Below are positions 1-25,000 of a stretch of 64,000 nucleotides of DNA, piece by piece (position 1 is the first letter of the stretch; the number at the start of each line of letters is the position of its first letter). The stretch is from Flaccisagitta enflata. Its lineage: Eukaryota > Chaetognatha > Sagittoidea > Aphragmophora. The stretch is taken from contig OZ231127.1 in assembly GCA_965153355.1 (NCBI GenBank), positions 48,422,001 through 48,486,000 on the forward strand. Reading direction: 5' to 3'. The notes beneath the pieces are model-generated. The model did no database searches. It worked only from the letters and a program-made list of their open reading frames with translations, and was not told the DNA's origin. A program made the translations under genes and the position numbers.

Positions 1-1445
1 ACAACAACAACCACTCCAGCATAAACAACAACAACAACAACCACTCCAGCAAAAACAACAACAACCACTCCAGCAAAAACAACGACAACCACTCCAGCAT
101 AGATATTGACCTCGGATCCTAAATCTATGTCCTTGTGAATTTTTTTATTTCTCTTTTATATGCGGCCGGTCCGAAGGTAGTAATGGCATGAGCTCTAGCT
201 TGAACTAATCCGCTTGAATTTGTTCCTGAAAGATACCTTGGCATATGCCCATAACTCTGTTGATCTCATTGACCAAAATTTTGAACTTCTTAGGGGCCCC
301 TAGGGGCCCCAAATAGCCCTTAATGAGGATTTTTTTTTTGAAAAAAAAGTGGGGTTCATTTGATAGGAAATTGCTTGATTCGCCTAGATCCAAAATCGTG
401 TAATTTCACTTTTTTCAAAAAAACTTAAAAAATTTTTTTGTCGGCCATATTTCAAAAGAAAGTTTAAAGATTCTCCTGGAATTTTTTTAGTTTGATATGG
501 TTCAAACAAATGCTCATAACTTTTAAAGTATTTGAGCCAGAACCTTGAAATTTGAAACGTGCATTATTGAAAGCGCTGAGCAGGTCCATGCAAAAGATTG
601 AGCTACTGACTGACCTAGGAAAATTTTCGAGTCTAAGTCTACTCCTGCAAATACAACGACAACAACCACTCCTGCAAATACAACGACAACAACCACTCCT
701 GCAAAAAAAAAAAAACAAAAAAAAACAACAACAACCACTCCAGCAATAACAACATTAACCACCACTCCAGTAAAAAAACAACCACTCCAGCAAAAACGAC
801 AACAGCCACTCCTGCAAAAACAACTACAAAAACAACAACAACAACCACTCCTGCAAAAGCAACAACCACCACCACTCCAGCAAAAACAACAACAACAACC
901 ACTCTAGCAAAAAATAACAATAGCCACTCCAGCAAAAACAACAACAACCACCAATTCAGCGAAAACAACAACAACCACTACAGCAAAAACAACAACCACT
1001 CCAGCAAAAACAACAACAACAACAACAACCACTCCTGCAAAAACAACCACTCCTGCAAAAACTACAACAACCACTCCTGCAGCAAAAACAACAACAACCA
1101 CTCCTGCAGCAAAAACCACAGCAACAACCCCTTAAGCAAAAACAACAACAACAACAACCCCTTAAGCAAAAACAACAACAACAACAACAACCCCTTAAGC
1201 AAAAACAACAACAACAACGACCCCTTAAGCAAAAACAATAACAACGACCACTCCAGCAAAAAGAATAACAAGAACCACTCCAGCAAAAAGAATAACAAGA
1301 ACCACTCCAGCAAAAAGAATAACAACGACCACTCCAGCAAAAAGAACAACGACCACTCCAGCAAAAGCAACAACAACGACTACTCCAGCAAAAATAACTC
1401 AGCAAACACAACTCCATAAAAAACAACTAGCAAAATCAACCACTC
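1..1445. repeat. degenerate AAC-rich minisatellite (two blocks)
   Basis: Blocks 1-115 and about 645-1440 repeat variants of acaacaacaaccactccagc with a few extra A residues, unit roughly 18-30 bp, with variants ccactcctgc and ccccttaagc. 116-644 between them is unique, AT-rich and contains an ggggcccctaggggcccc tract. Long open frames here are only low-complexity readings of the repeat. Confidence 0.85.
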
Positions 1446-1839
1446 AAACAAAACAACATTAGCCACTTCACCTGGCGTCCAGGAACAAACTCTGGGTCGA
1501 AAAAAATTGTCAAGACTACTGACCCGGTGGAATGTCTTTACTAATGCATTAGCTACATATTCAGCGCAAAAACAAAAAAATCGGCTTGGAAATATAGCGT
1601 TTATAGCTTAAAAATGCTCATTTTTCATCATCCAATCACACCACTGTGACCTCAAACCGTATTTAGCGCCCTTACCTGGGTCAGAACTGAAATTATTGGA
1701 TGGGAGTAGGCGGATGAAGAACCCCACATGTGCTGTTGCCCCTGCCAAGGCCAATGAAACTAAAACCAGCCAAGAAATAGCTGAGAAATGGTCAAAAATG
1801 GCCCAAAATGACGCTAAAAAATAACCAAAATTGAATTAA

Positions 1840-2384
1840 GTCATCCAAGGATCGCACATGGTCAGCAGTACCCGAGGCCCTGCTTGGAGTGATTAGCTGA
1901 AGAAGTGGAGTGAGAGCAGGGCAGCGGCTCTAAAGAGCCGATGTCCTGTAGGACACAGGGGTGAATTTCCATATGTCCTGAGAGGGCATAATTGGGGCAA
2001 TTTTCCGTGATATTCATTGGGAATTTTGCTTCTTTTTCAATTTTTTGTCAATTTGCCATGTTATTCAATGGTAATTTGAGGCCTGAGAAACTGGATTTAG
2101 GGCTCAAGAGGCTGGATTTGAGGCACAAGAGGCTGGACTTGAGGCCTGAGAGGCTGGATTTGAGGCCCAAGAGGCTAGATTTGAGGCCTGAGAGGCTGGA
2201 TTTGAAGCTTGAGAGGCCAGATTAGAGGCCTGAGAGGCCAAATTTGAGGCCTGAGAGGCTGGATTTGAGGCCTGAGAGGCTTGAGAAGCTTGAGAAGCTT
2301 TGGAGGGGGGGGGGACGGACGGACGGACGTATGAAAATTCACCCCTGTGTCCTACAGGACATCGGCCCTTTGGGGCCGCTGCCC
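1840..2384 (+). mobile_element. family-2 inverted-end element, copy 1
   Basis: Asymmetric leader gtcatccaaggatcgcaca and ggtcagc box, then gggcagcggc..ccgatgtcctgtaggacacagg; inner array of about 20-bp units (ggcctgagaggctggattt) at 2085-2300; a ggacggacgg tract; then the inverted end cctgtgtcctacaggacatc..gccgctgccc followed by AAAAA. Confidence 0.7.
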
Positions 2385-2477
2385 AAAAAGGTAGTGATTA
2401 GTGATTGTTTGCAGAAGGTTAGAATAGAATCACCATGCTTTGAATTTTGCAATTTTTCACACATGTTATGTGTAATA

Positions 2478-3133
2478 GTTGCAAAAGCGCATGATGGTCA
2501 GCGGTACCCATTGGGCCATTGCCCCTATATGAGTGTATGTGGTGTGAGGTGGTGATTGGGGCAGCGGCCCCGAAGAGGCCGATGACCTATGCGGATTTTA
2601 TTTGAGCCCAGAGGCTGGGATTTGAGCATGATTGCTTGGATTTCAGCCTGGAAGCTGGGATTTGAGCCTCAAGGCTGGAATTTGAACTTCAAGGCTGGGA
2701 TTTGAGCTTTATGGCTGGGATGCAAGCCTCAATGCTGGGATATAAGCCTCAAGGCTCGGGTTTGAGCCTCAAGGCTGGGATTTGAGCCTCAAGGCTAGGA
2801 TTTGAGCCTTGAGGCTTGGACTTGAGACTCAAGGCTAGAATTTGAGCCTCGAGCTGGGATTTGAGCCTTGAGGCTGGGATTTGAACCTTGAGGCTGGGAT
2901 TTGAGCCTCAAGGCTGGGATTTGAGCCTTGAGACTGGGATTTGAGTCTCAATGTTGGGATTTGAACTTCGGGCTAGGATTTGAGCCTTGAGGCTGGGATT
3001 TGAGCCTCCAGGCTGGGGTTTGAGCCTCCAGGCTGGGATTTGGGCCTTGAGGGGGGGGGTATGAAGAAGGAGAAGGAGGAGAAGGAGGAGAAATGTCTCC
3101 ATGTGTGAAAGCATAGGTCATGGGCTCTTTCGC
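2478..3133 (+). mobile_element. family-2 inverted-end element, copy 2
   Basis: Leader with gatggtcagcggtaccc, then gcagcggccccgaagaggcc and gatgacctatgc; array 2600-3050 of about 20-bp units (ggctgggatttgagcctcaa, roughly 22 copies); an aaggaggag-rich tract; then gcataggtcatgggctc as the inverted, truncated end. Confidence 0.7.
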
Positions 3134-3379
3134 GTTCTCAGAATAAACCTTTGAGCGCTTACATTCCAAATGGGCCGAATACTCAGAGTACAAGCTCCGG
3201 AGCGAGACGACCGATCCCGAGTATGGGAATGTACTTCTCAACGTTGTTAAGGACCTCAACAGCCTGCATCTATGCTAACAACGCCTGAAATACAGTATTG
3301 TAGTGTTTATATCGTTTTTTATGTTTACCGCGTGCCAGTTCTCCCAAGGTGCCATTAGCGTGTGTGTGCATGCCTGAGC

Positions 3380-3448
<69 letters not shown>

Positions 3449-3467
3449 AGTGTGTGTGTGTGTGTGA

Positions 3468-3556
<89 letters not shown>
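3380..3556. repeat. (GT)n microsatellite
   Basis: About 175 bp of GT dinucleotide with a few interruptions (gagagtg, gtttgtg). Confidence 0.97.
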
Positions 3557-3558
<2 letters not shown>

Positions 3559-3785
3559 CATGTGTGCGTAATTGACTAAGTGTGTATCCGAACAAGTAAG
3601 TGCATGTGTGAGTATTTTATTCCAGTTGTATTCTATGGAGTGTGGTTAGCTCTTGTGCTTTACGCTTTTGCACCTTTTATTCATTGTTACAATTTCCTAG
3701 GCTCAGTCGACACTAAAATGAGATTAATACGTATTTGGATACATGTTATTAAGATTTTTGAATGAAATGCTAGAACGCAGTTTTT

Positions 3786-3933
3786 AGTCAGGGACACGCG
3801 ACTCTACACCTTGCCGTGTTGGTTGGTAGGTCGGTCCGTCCGTCGGTCCGTAACATTTTTGAATTCCGAGCGGTTTTTGCATTACTGCTCCTGCCCAACC
3901 TTCCGCAACTAGATTGCCTTTTATACGGCCTTG
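3786..3933 (-). mobile_element. family-1 hairpin-ended element
   Basis: On + reads tttttAGTCAGGGACACGCGACT, then ggtcggtccgtcc core, ctgcccaac, ccgcaact, and ends ggccttG|tt. Helitron-like (HINE/pearl-like) assignment is inference from hairpin end, subterminal repeat, tandem core and T-run target. Confidence 0.75.
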
Positions 3934-3961
3934 TTTCTTTAATAATTACAAAATCATAAAT

Positions 3962-4275
3962 CACTAACAAAAACAACAGCAACAACAGCAACATCAACAA
4001 CAACAACACAACAACAACAACAAGTAAAACAACAACAAGTAAAACAACAACAACTAAAACAACAACAACTAAAACAACAACACTGAAATGTGATTAATAC
4101 GTATTTGGCTACATGTTATTAAAATTCTTGAATGAAATGCTAGAATGCAGTTTTTTATTTAATAATTACAAAATCATAAATAACAAAGACTAACAAAAAC
4201 TAACAAAAACAACAACAACAACTAAAACAACAACTTAAACAACAACTAAAACAATAACTAAAACAACAACAACAC
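3962..4275. repeat. AAC-rich array
   Basis: Repeats of acaacaacaactaaa with variants. Two segments near 3711 and 4085 (gagattaatacgtatttgg and gtgattaatacgtatttgg) show that a roughly 370-bp block including the array start has been duplicated. Confidence 0.8.
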
Positions 4276-4679
4276 CCCTCCCCTTTCCCGCTTTCATCCT
4301 TTGAGAGACCTAAAAGAAAAACGGTAACTTAGGTCTATTCATGGTTGTTCTAGCGCTACTTAGGGCCATTTTAGATCATTTTTCTGGGCTGTTGTTTATT
4401 CAAAGGTCCTGGACAGGGGCAAAGGCACACTTGGGGGTCATCACCCAACTACTCCTATGTAATTATTGCACTTCCCGCCCCAGTTAGGGCTCTAAGAACG
4501 GTTTGAGGCCACAATGGTTGGATTGGATGGAGGAAAATGGTCAATTTCAGGCAATAAACGCTTTTTTTCCAAGCCGATTTTTTTGTTTTTGCGCTGAATA
4601 TGTTTCAAATGCATTGGAAATGACATTCCACCGGGTCAGTGGTCTTGACAATTTTTTTTGACCCAGAGTTCGTTCCTGA

Positions 4680-4800
4680 ATTCAGCAAAACGACAACCAG
4701 CAAAAACCAACACTTAAGCAAAGTCAACAACAACAAAAACCACTCCTGCCAAAACAACCACCCCAGCTTAAACAACAACCACTCCAGCAAAAACAACGTA
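4680..4800. repeat. AAC/actcc minisatellite
   Basis: Same family as 1-1440 (accactccagcaaaaacaac), on the other side of the foldback and the same strand. It lies just beyond the donor of exon 13. Confidence 0.75.
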
Positions 4801-4853
4801 GCACAATTTGCAGGACAACTTTCGCCGACACATTGCATATAAACCGTACTTAC

Positions 4854-15632
<10,779 letters not shown>

Positions 15633-16090
15633 CGCGTACGTCGCAGTAAATCAGGTGATAGCATACAAATTAAACCGCGTTACGTTATCCTCTGTCGTTA
15701 CTCAATCGGGCAATGCAATGCACCTGCGGGCGAGAATAAATACAGTGTAATATTTATTAATGGCACTTAAGTACCTGCGTGGTGCATGGGTTCAAAATCG
15801 TCCAAATCGAGCCAGTGATTCACTGAATCGAGCCAGACGTTAAAAATTAGCAAATGAGCGTATGGTTCAGGTACGTCTATTACAGAAAAAGCATTCCACG
15901 CGCGCGTAATGTTGCTAATGTAGGCGTAACTACGCGAAAGTTTTACGTTTTTTTGACGGGCAGACTCCGGCGGAGACTTTTGTTTTCACATGTCAACCAA
16001 AACTTTGCCCCATCTTATGTATCATACAGAAAACTAACAAGCTCTAATTTAAACAAAACAGCAATTATCGTTAGACCAATATTGCAATTT
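15633..16090. other. upstream flank of the DDX43-like gene
   Basis: About 460 bp between the start codon and the satellite array. It should hold the 5' UTR and perhaps the core promoter on the minus strand, but no convincing TATA box or initiator can be singled out. It contains a short repeated motif (aatcgagccag, twice near 15800-15830). Confidence 0.4.
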
Positions 16091-19000
16091 AAGGGAGCCA
16101 GGACGTACCGAGATTTGCTCAATAAGCATTATTTGGACTATCTTTGAAATACCCCTAGTGACACCAATATGCTTTCAAATGTACCTAAAATTGGTTTTGC
16201 ATTATCAAGAACCCTTGATTTGACTAAATGATAAGTTTTTCAGCCCTCACTAATTCAATTTTTTTGAAAAAATGACCTCAAAATATGGATCTACCCTCTA
16301 ATCTGAACAAATTTCAGCAATCCAAAATATCACCGTTAGGCTTACATGCTTACCTAAAAATAAGTAATATTTGATTTGTTTGGCACCAATCACTCATATC
16401 TATGTCCCCTCACTACTAAAGGCCAACTCAAGCACTTTCACAGTGACAAAAAAATTTTTTTGCCTCCTTACTGGGCTTTGCCACTTTTCCGCCACATTTT
16501 ACAACAACCTGTACCTCACATTCAAACCCCAGCCAGCTCACTCAACTTTGCCCCAGATCAGCTCTCTAGGTTTCTCCGTGCCCTTTTGTTTGTTCTTCTG
16601 CCCTGGGAAAAAAATCAGACCCATAACTCCTCTACAGAGAGTGATAGTTGCTGGTGTATTTCCGACAGAGTAGGTAGCAAAAAGCGACGGAAAAAAAAGA
16701 CGTTTGGGCTCCCTTATTATAGGTTGAAAACCCTCAACGTGGTCAAAAATAGTCAAAACTGGCCCCCTATAGGGTTCTATTTAGCTGAGACTCTTGTGAG
16801 AGGTGATTTGAGTCAAAAAAGTACTTATAGCAACAGTATTTGACCTATTTTTAACAATTACAAGCTGATAATCTATGGATGTTTTTCCTTCAAATTTCTC
16901 ATTTTTGAGTATCGCCGATATTGCTTTAAAACTGAAAAAATCTAGGTTTTTTTGGAAAAAAATTGAAAGAAAAGACCTTCAAAGCCTTAAATTCAATTAA
17001 TATTAAGCAGATGTAGGGTTTGGAAGAACAAATTTGGCTAAATAACAGATAGCTACACTTACAGTTTTCTTTTAAGGGAGCCAGGACGTACCGAGATTTG
17101 CTCAATAAGCATTATTTGGACTATCTTTGAAATACCCCTAGTGACACCAATATGCTTTCAAATGTACCTAAAATTGGTTTTGCATTATCAAGAACCCTTG
17201 ATTTGACTAAATGATAAGTTTTTCAGCCCTCACTAATTCAATTTTTTGAAAAAATGACCTCAAAATATGGATCTACCCTCTAATCTGAACAAATTTCAGC
17301 AATCCAAAATATCACCGTTAGGCTTACATGCCTACCTAAAAATAAGTAATATTTGATTTGTTTGGCACCAATCACTCATATCTATGTCCCCTTACTACTA
17401 AAGGCCAACTCAAGCACTTTCACAGTGACAAAAAAATTTTTTTGCCTCCTTACTGGGCTTTGCCACTTTTCCGCCACATTTTACAACAACCTGTACCTCA
17501 CATTCAAACCCCAGCCAGCTCACTCAACTTTGCCCCAGATCAGCTCTCTAGGTTTCTCCGTGCCCTTTTGTTTGTTCTTCTGCCCTGGGAAAAAAATCAG
17601 ACCCATAACTCCTCTACAGAGAGTGATAGTTGCTGGTGTATTTCCGACAGAGTAGGTAGCAAAAAGCGACGGAAAAAAAAAGACGTTTGGGCTCCCTTAT
17701 TATAGGTTGAAAACCCTCAACGTGGTCAAAAATAGTCAAAACTGGCCCCCTACAGGGTTCTATTTAGCTGAGACTCTTGTGAGAGGTGATTTGAGTCAAA
17801 AAAGTACTTATAGCAACAGTATTTGACCTATTTTTAACAATTACAAGCTTATAATCTATGGATGTTTTTCCTTCAAATTTCTCATTTTTGAGTATCGCCG
17901 ATATTGCTTTAAAACTGAAAAAATCTAGGTTTTTTTGGAAAAAAAATTCAAAGAAAAGACCTTCAAAGCCTTAAATTCAATTAATATTAAGCAGATGTAG
18001 GGTTTGGAAGAACAAATTTGGCTAAATAACAGATAGCCACACTTACAGTTTTCTTATAAGGGAGCCAGGACGTACCGAGATTTGCTCAATAAGCATTATT
18101 TGGACTATCTTTGAAATACCCCTAGTGACACCAATATGCTTTCAAATGTACCAAAAATTGGTTTTGCATTATCAAGAACCCTTGATTTGACTAAATGATA
18201 AGTTTTTCAGCCCTCACTAATTCAATTTTTTGAAAAAATGACCTCAAAATATGGATCTACCCTCTAATTTGAACAAATTTCAGCAATCCAAAATATCACC
18301 GTTAGGCTTATATGCCTACCTAAAAATAAGTAATATTTGATTTGTTTGGCACCAATCACTCATATCTATGTCCCCTCACTACTAAAGGCCAACTCAAGCA
18401 CTTTCACAGTGACAAAAAAATTTTTTTGCCTCCTTACTGGGCTTTGCCACTTTTCCGCCACATTTTACAACAACCTGTACCTCACATTCAAACCCCAGCC
18501 AGCTCACTCAACTTTGCCCCAGATCAGCTCTCTAGGTTTCTCCGTGCCCTTTTGTTTGTTCTTCTGCCCTGGGAAAAAAATCAGACCCATAACTCCTCTA
18601 CAGAGAGTGATAGTTGCTGGTGTATTTCCGACAGAGTAGGTAGCAAAAAGCGACGGAAAAAAAAAGACGTTTGGGCTCCCTTATTATAGGTTGAAAACCC
18701 TCAACGTGGTCAAAATAGTCAAAACTGGCCCCCTATAGGGTTCTATTTAGCTGAGACTCTTGTGAGAGGTGATTTGAGTCAAAAAGTACTTATAGCAACA
18801 GTATTTGACCTATTTTTAACAATTACAAGCTGATAATCTATGGATGTTTTTCCTTCAAATTTCTCATTTTTGAGTATCGCCGATATTGCTTTAAAACTGA
18901 AAAAATCTAGGTTTTTTTGGAAAAAAATTGAAAGAAAAGACCTTCAAAGCCTTAAATTCAATTAATATTAAGCAGATGTAGGGTTTGGAAGAACAAATTT

Positions 19001-22000
19001 GGCTAAATAACAGATAGCTACACTTACAGTTTTCTTTTAAGGGAGCCAGGACGTACCGAGATTTGCTCAATAAGCATTATTTGGACTATCTTTGAAATAC
19101 CCCTAGTGACACCAATATGCTTTCAAATGTACCTAAAATTGGTTTTGCATTATCAAGAACCCTTGATTTGACTAAATGATAAGTTTTTCAGCCCTCACTA
19201 ATTCAATTTTTTGAAAAAATGACCTCAAAATATGGATCTACCCTCTAATCTGAACAAATTTCAGCAATCCAAAATATCACCGTTAGGCTTACATGCCTAC
19301 CTAAAAATAAGTAATATTTGATTTGTTTGGCACCAATCACTCATATCTATGTCCCCTCACTACTAAAGGCCAACTCAAGCACTTTCACAGTGACAAAAAA
19401 ATTTTTTTGCCTCCTTACTGGGCTTTGCCACTTTTCCGCCACATTTTACAACAACCTGTACCTCACATTCAAACCCCAGCCAGCTCACTCAACTTTGCCC
19501 CAGATCAGCTCTCTAGGTTTCTCCGTGCCCTTTTGTTTGTTCTTCTGCCCTGGGAAAAAAATCAGACCCATAACTCCTCTACAGAGAGTGATAGTTGCTG
19601 GTGTATTTCCGACAGAGTAGGTAGCAAAAAGCGACGGAAAAAAAAGACGTTTGGGCTCCCTTATTATAGGTTGAAAACCCTCAACGTGGTCAAAAATAGT
19701 CAAAACTGGCCCCCTATAGGGTTCTATTTAGCTGAGACTCTTGTGAGAGGTGATTTGAGTCAAAAAAGTACTTATAGCAACAGTATTTGACCTATTTTTA
19801 ACAATTACAAGCTGATAATCTATGGATGTTTTTCCTTCAAATTTCTCATTTTTGAGTATCGCCGATATTGCTTTAAAACTGAAAAAATCTAGGTTTTTTT
19901 TGGAAAAAAATTGAAAGAAAAGACCTTCAAAGCCTTAAATTCAATTAATATTAAGCAGATGTAGGGTTTGGAAGAACAAATTTGGCTAAATAACAGATAG
20001 CTACACTTACAGTTTTCTTTTAAGGGAGCCAGGACGTACCGAGATTTGCTCAATAAGCATTATTTGGACTATCTTTGAAATACCCCTAGTGACACCAATA
20101 TGCTTTCAAATGTACCTAAAATTGGTTTTGCATTATCAAGAACCCTTGATTTGACTAAATGATAAGTTTTTCAGCCCTCACTAATTCAATTTTTTTGAAA
20201 AAATGACCTCAAAATATGGATCTACCCTCTAATCTGAACAAATTTCAGCAATCCAAAATATCACCGTTAGGCTTACATGCCTACCTAAAAATAAGTAATA
20301 TTTGATTTGTTTGGCACCAATCACTCATATCTATGTCCCCTCACTACTAAAGGCCAACTCAAGCACTTTCACAGTGACAAAAAAATTTTTTTGCCTCCTT
20401 ACTGGGCTTTGCCACTTTTCCGCCACATTTTACAACAACCTGTACCTCACATTCAAACCCCAGCCAGCTCACTCAACTTTGCCCCAGATCAGCTCTCTAG
20501 GTTTCTCCGTGCCCTTTTGTTTGTTCTTCTGCCCTGGGAAAAAAATCAGACCCATAACTCCTCTACAGAGAGTGATAGTTGCTGGTGTATTTCCGACAGA
20601 GTAGGTAGCAAAAAGCGACGGAAAAAAAAGACGTTTGGGCTCCCTTATTATAGGTTGAAAACCCTCAACGTGGTCAAAAATAGTCAAAACTGGCCCCCTA
20701 TAGGGTTCTATTTAGCTGAGACTCTTGTGAGAGGTGATTTGAGTCAAAAAAGTACTTATAGCAACAGTATTTGACCTATTTTTAACAATTACAAGCTGAT
20801 AATCTATGGATGTTTTTCCTTCAAATTTCTCATTTTTGAGTATCGCCGATATTGCTTTAAAACTGAAAAAATCTAGGTTTTTTTGGAAAAAAATTGAAAG
20901 AAAAGACCTTCAAAGCCTTAAATTCAATTAATATTAAGCAGATGTAGGGTTTGGAAGAACAAATTTGGCTAAATAACAGATAGCTACACTTACAGTTTTC
21001 TTTTAAGGGAGCCAGGACGTACCGAGATTTGCTCAATAAGCATTATTTGGACTATCTTTGAAATACCCCTAGTGACACCAATATGCTTTCAAATGTACCT
21101 AAAATTGGTTTTGCATTATCAAGAACCCTTGATTTGACTAAATGATAAGTTTTTCAGCCCTCACTAATTCAATTTTTTGAAAAAATGACCTCAAAATATG
21201 GATCTACCCTCTAATCTGAACAAATTTCAGCAATCCAAAATATCACCGTTAGGCTTACATGCCTACCTAAAAATAAGTAATATTTGATTTGTTTGGCACC
21301 AATCACTCATATCTATGTCCCCTCACTACTAAAGGCCAACTCAAGCACTTTCACAGTGACAAAAAAATTTTTTTGCCTCCTTACTGGGCTTTGCCACTTT
21401 TCCGCCACATTTTACAACAACCTGTACCTCACATTCAAACCCCAGCCAGCTCACTCAACTTTGCCCCAGATCAGCTCTCTAGGTTTCTCCGTGCCCTTTT
21501 GTTTGTTCTTCTGCCCTGGGAAAAAAATCAGACCCATAACTCCTCTACAGAGAGTGATAGTTGCTGGTGTATTTCCGACAGAGTAGGTAGCAAAAAGCGA
21601 CGGAAAAAAAAGACGTTTGGGCTCCCTTATTATAGGTTGAAAACCCTCAACGTGGTCAAAAATAGTCAAAACTGGCCCCCTATAGGGTTCTATTTAGCTG
21701 AGACTCTTGTGAGAGGTGATTTGAGTCAAAAAGTACTTATAGCAACAGTATTTGACCTATTTTTAACAATTACAAGCTGATAATCTATGGATGTTTTTCC
21801 TTCAAATTTCTCATTTTTGAGTATCGCCGATATTGCTTTAAAACTGAAAAAATCTAGGTTTTTTTGGAAAAAAATTGAAAGAAAAGACCTTCAAAGCCTT
21901 AAATTCAATTAATATTAAGCAGATGTAGGGTTTGGAAGAACAAATTTGGCTAAATAACAGATAGCTACACTTACAGTTTTCTTTTAAGGGAGCCAGGACG

Positions 22001-25000
22001 TACCGAGATTTGCTCAATAAGCATTATTTGGACTATCTTTGAAATACCCCTAGTGACACCAATATGCTTTCAAATGTACCAAAAATTGGTTTTGCATTAT
22101 CAAGAACCCTTGATTTGACTAAATGATAAGTTTTTCAGCCCTCACTAATTCAATTTTTTGAAAAAATGACCTCAAAATATGGATCTACCCTCTAATCTGA
22201 ACAAATTTCAGCAATCCAAAATATCACCGTTAGGCTTACATGCCTACCTAAAAATAAGTAATATTTGATTTGTTTGGCACCAATCACTCATATCTATGTC
22301 CCCTCACTACTAAAGGCCAACTCAAGCACTTTCACAGTGACAAAAAAATTTTTTTGCCTCCTTACTGGGCTTTGCCACTTTTCCGCCACATTTTACAACA
22401 ACCTGTACCTCACATTCAAACCCCAGCCAGCTCACTCAACTTTGCCCCAGATCAGCTCTCTAGGTTTCTCCGTGCCCTTTTGTTTGTTCTTCTGCCCTGG
22501 GAAAAAAATCAGACCCATAACTCCTCTACAGAGAGTGATAGTTGCTGGTGTATTTCCGACAGAGTAGGTAGCAAAAAGCGACGGAAAAAAAAAGACGTTT
22601 GGGCTCCCTTATTATAGGTTGAAAACCCTCAACGTGGTCAAAAATAGTCAAAACTGGCCCCCTATAGGGTTCTATTTAGCGAGACTTTGAGAGGCATTTG
22701 AGTCAAAAGTACTTTATAGCAACAGTATTTGACCTATTTTTAATAAATTACAAGCTGATAATTTGATGCCTTCCAAATTTCTCATTTTTTGAGTATCGAT
22801 ATTGCTTTAAAACTGAAAAATCTAGTTTTTGGAAAAAAGAGTAAAGACCTTCAAAGCCTTAAATTCAATTGATATTAAGCAGATGTAGGGTTTGGAAGAA
22901 CAAATTTGGCTAAATAACAGATAGCTACACTTACAGTTTTCTTTTAAGGGAGCCAGGACGTACCGAGATTTGCTCAATAAGCATTATTTGGACTATCTTT
23001 GAAATACCCCTAGTGACACCAATATGCTTTCAAATGTACCTAAAATTGGTTTTGCATTATCAAGAACCCTTGATTTGACTAAATGATAAGTTTTTCAGCC
23101 CTCACTAATTCAATTTTTTTGAAAAAATGACCTCAAAATATGGATCTACCCTCTAATCTGAACAAATTTCAGCAATCCAAAATATCACCGTTAGGCTTAC
23201 ATGCCTACCTAAAAATAAGTAATATTTGATTTGTTTGGCACCAATCACTCATATCTATGTCCCCTCACTACTAAAGGCCAACTCAAGCACTTTCACAGTG
23301 ACAAAAAAATTTTTTGCCTCCTTACTGGGCTTTGCCACTTTTCCGCCACATTTTACAACAACCTGTACCTCACATTCAAACCCCAGCCAGCTCACTCAAC
23401 TTTGCCCCTGATCAGCTCTCTAGGTTTCTCCGTGCCCTTTTGTTTGTTCTTCTGCCCTGGGAAAAAAACCAGACCCATAACTCCTCTACAGAGAGTGATA
23501 GTTGTTGGTGTATTTCCGACAGAGTAGGTAGCAAAAAGCGACGGAAAAAAAAAGACGTTTGGGCTCCCTTATTATAGGTTGAAAACGCTCAACGTGGTCA
23601 AAAATAGTCAAAACTGGCCCCCTATAGGGTTCTATTTAGCTGAGACTCTTGTGAGAGGTGATTTGAGTCAAAAAGTACTTATAGCAACAGTATTTGACCT
23701 ATTTTTAACAATTACAAGCTGATAATCTATGGATGTTTTTCCTTCAAATTTCTCATTTTTGAGTATCGCTGATATTGCTTTAAAACTGAAAAAATCTAGG
23801 TTTTTTTGGAAAAAAATTGTTAGTAAGACTACCTTCAAAGCCTTAAATTCAATTAATATTATGCTATGGTGGGTTTGAAGAACAATTAGCTGAATAAGAT
23901 AGCACACTTTTATGCAGTTTTCTTTAGGGAGCCAGACTTATCTAGATTTGCCTCCAATAGCATTATTTGGACTATCTTTGAAATACCCTAGTGACACCAA
24001 TATGCTTTCAAACGAACTTAAAATTGGATTTGCATTATCAAGAACCCTTGATTTGACTAAATGATAAGTTTTTCAGCCCTCACTAATTCAATTTTTTTGA
24101 AAAATTGACCTCAAAATATGGATCTACCCTCTAATCTGAACAAATTTCAGCAATCCAAAATATCACCGTTAGGCTTACATGCCTACCTAAAAATAAGTAA
24201 TATTTGATTTGTTTGGCACCAATCACTCATAGCTATGTCCCCTCACTACTAAAGGCCAACTCAAGCACTTTCACAGTGACAAAAAAATTTTTTTGCCTCC
24301 TTACTGGGCTTTGCCACTTTTCCGCCACATTTTACAACAACCTGTACCTCACATTCAAACCCCAGCCAGCTCACTCAACTTTGCCCCAGATCTGCTCTCT
24401 AGGTTTCTCCGTGCCCTTTTGTTTGTTCTTCTGCCCTGGGAAAAAAATCAGACCCATAACTCCTCTACAGAGAGTGATAGTTGCTGGTGTATTTCCGACA
24501 GAGTAGGTAGCAAAAAGCGACGGAAAAAAAAGACGTTTGGGCTCCCTTATTATAGGTTGAAAACCCTCAACGTGGTCAAAAATGGTCAAAACTGGCCCCC
24601 TATAGGGTTCTATTTAGCTGAGACTCTTGTGAGAGGTGATTTGAGTCAAAAAAGTACTTATAGCAACAGTATTTGACCTATTTTTAACAATTACAAGCTG
24701 ATAATCTATGGATGTTTTTCCTTCAAATTTCTCATTTTTGAGTATCGCTGATATTGCTTTAAAACTGAAAAAATCTAGGTTTTTTTGCGAAAAAATTGGA
24801 AGAAAAGACCTTCAATGCCTCAAATTTAATTGATATTAAGCAGATATAGGGTTTCAAGGACCAAATTTGGCTAAATAACAGATAGCTACACTTACAGTTT
24901 TCTTATAAGAGTGCCCTGACGTACCTAGATTTGCTCAATAAGCATTATTTGGACTATCTTTGAAATACCCTTAGAGACACCAATATGCTTTAAAATGTCC

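Larger units (their letters stand above)
1480..4679. mobile_element. foldback-type structure, arms about 350 bp
   Basis: 1480-1830 is an imperfect inverted copy of about 4340-4679: caggaac..actctgggtcg, ctgacccggtggaatg, gcgcaaaaacaaaaaaatcg and a ggattgg block recur in mirror order. Between the arms lie two family-2 elements, a (GT)n run, a family-1 element and an AAC array. No clean target duplication was found, so it may be a transposon or a local inversion-duplication. Confidence 0.6.
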
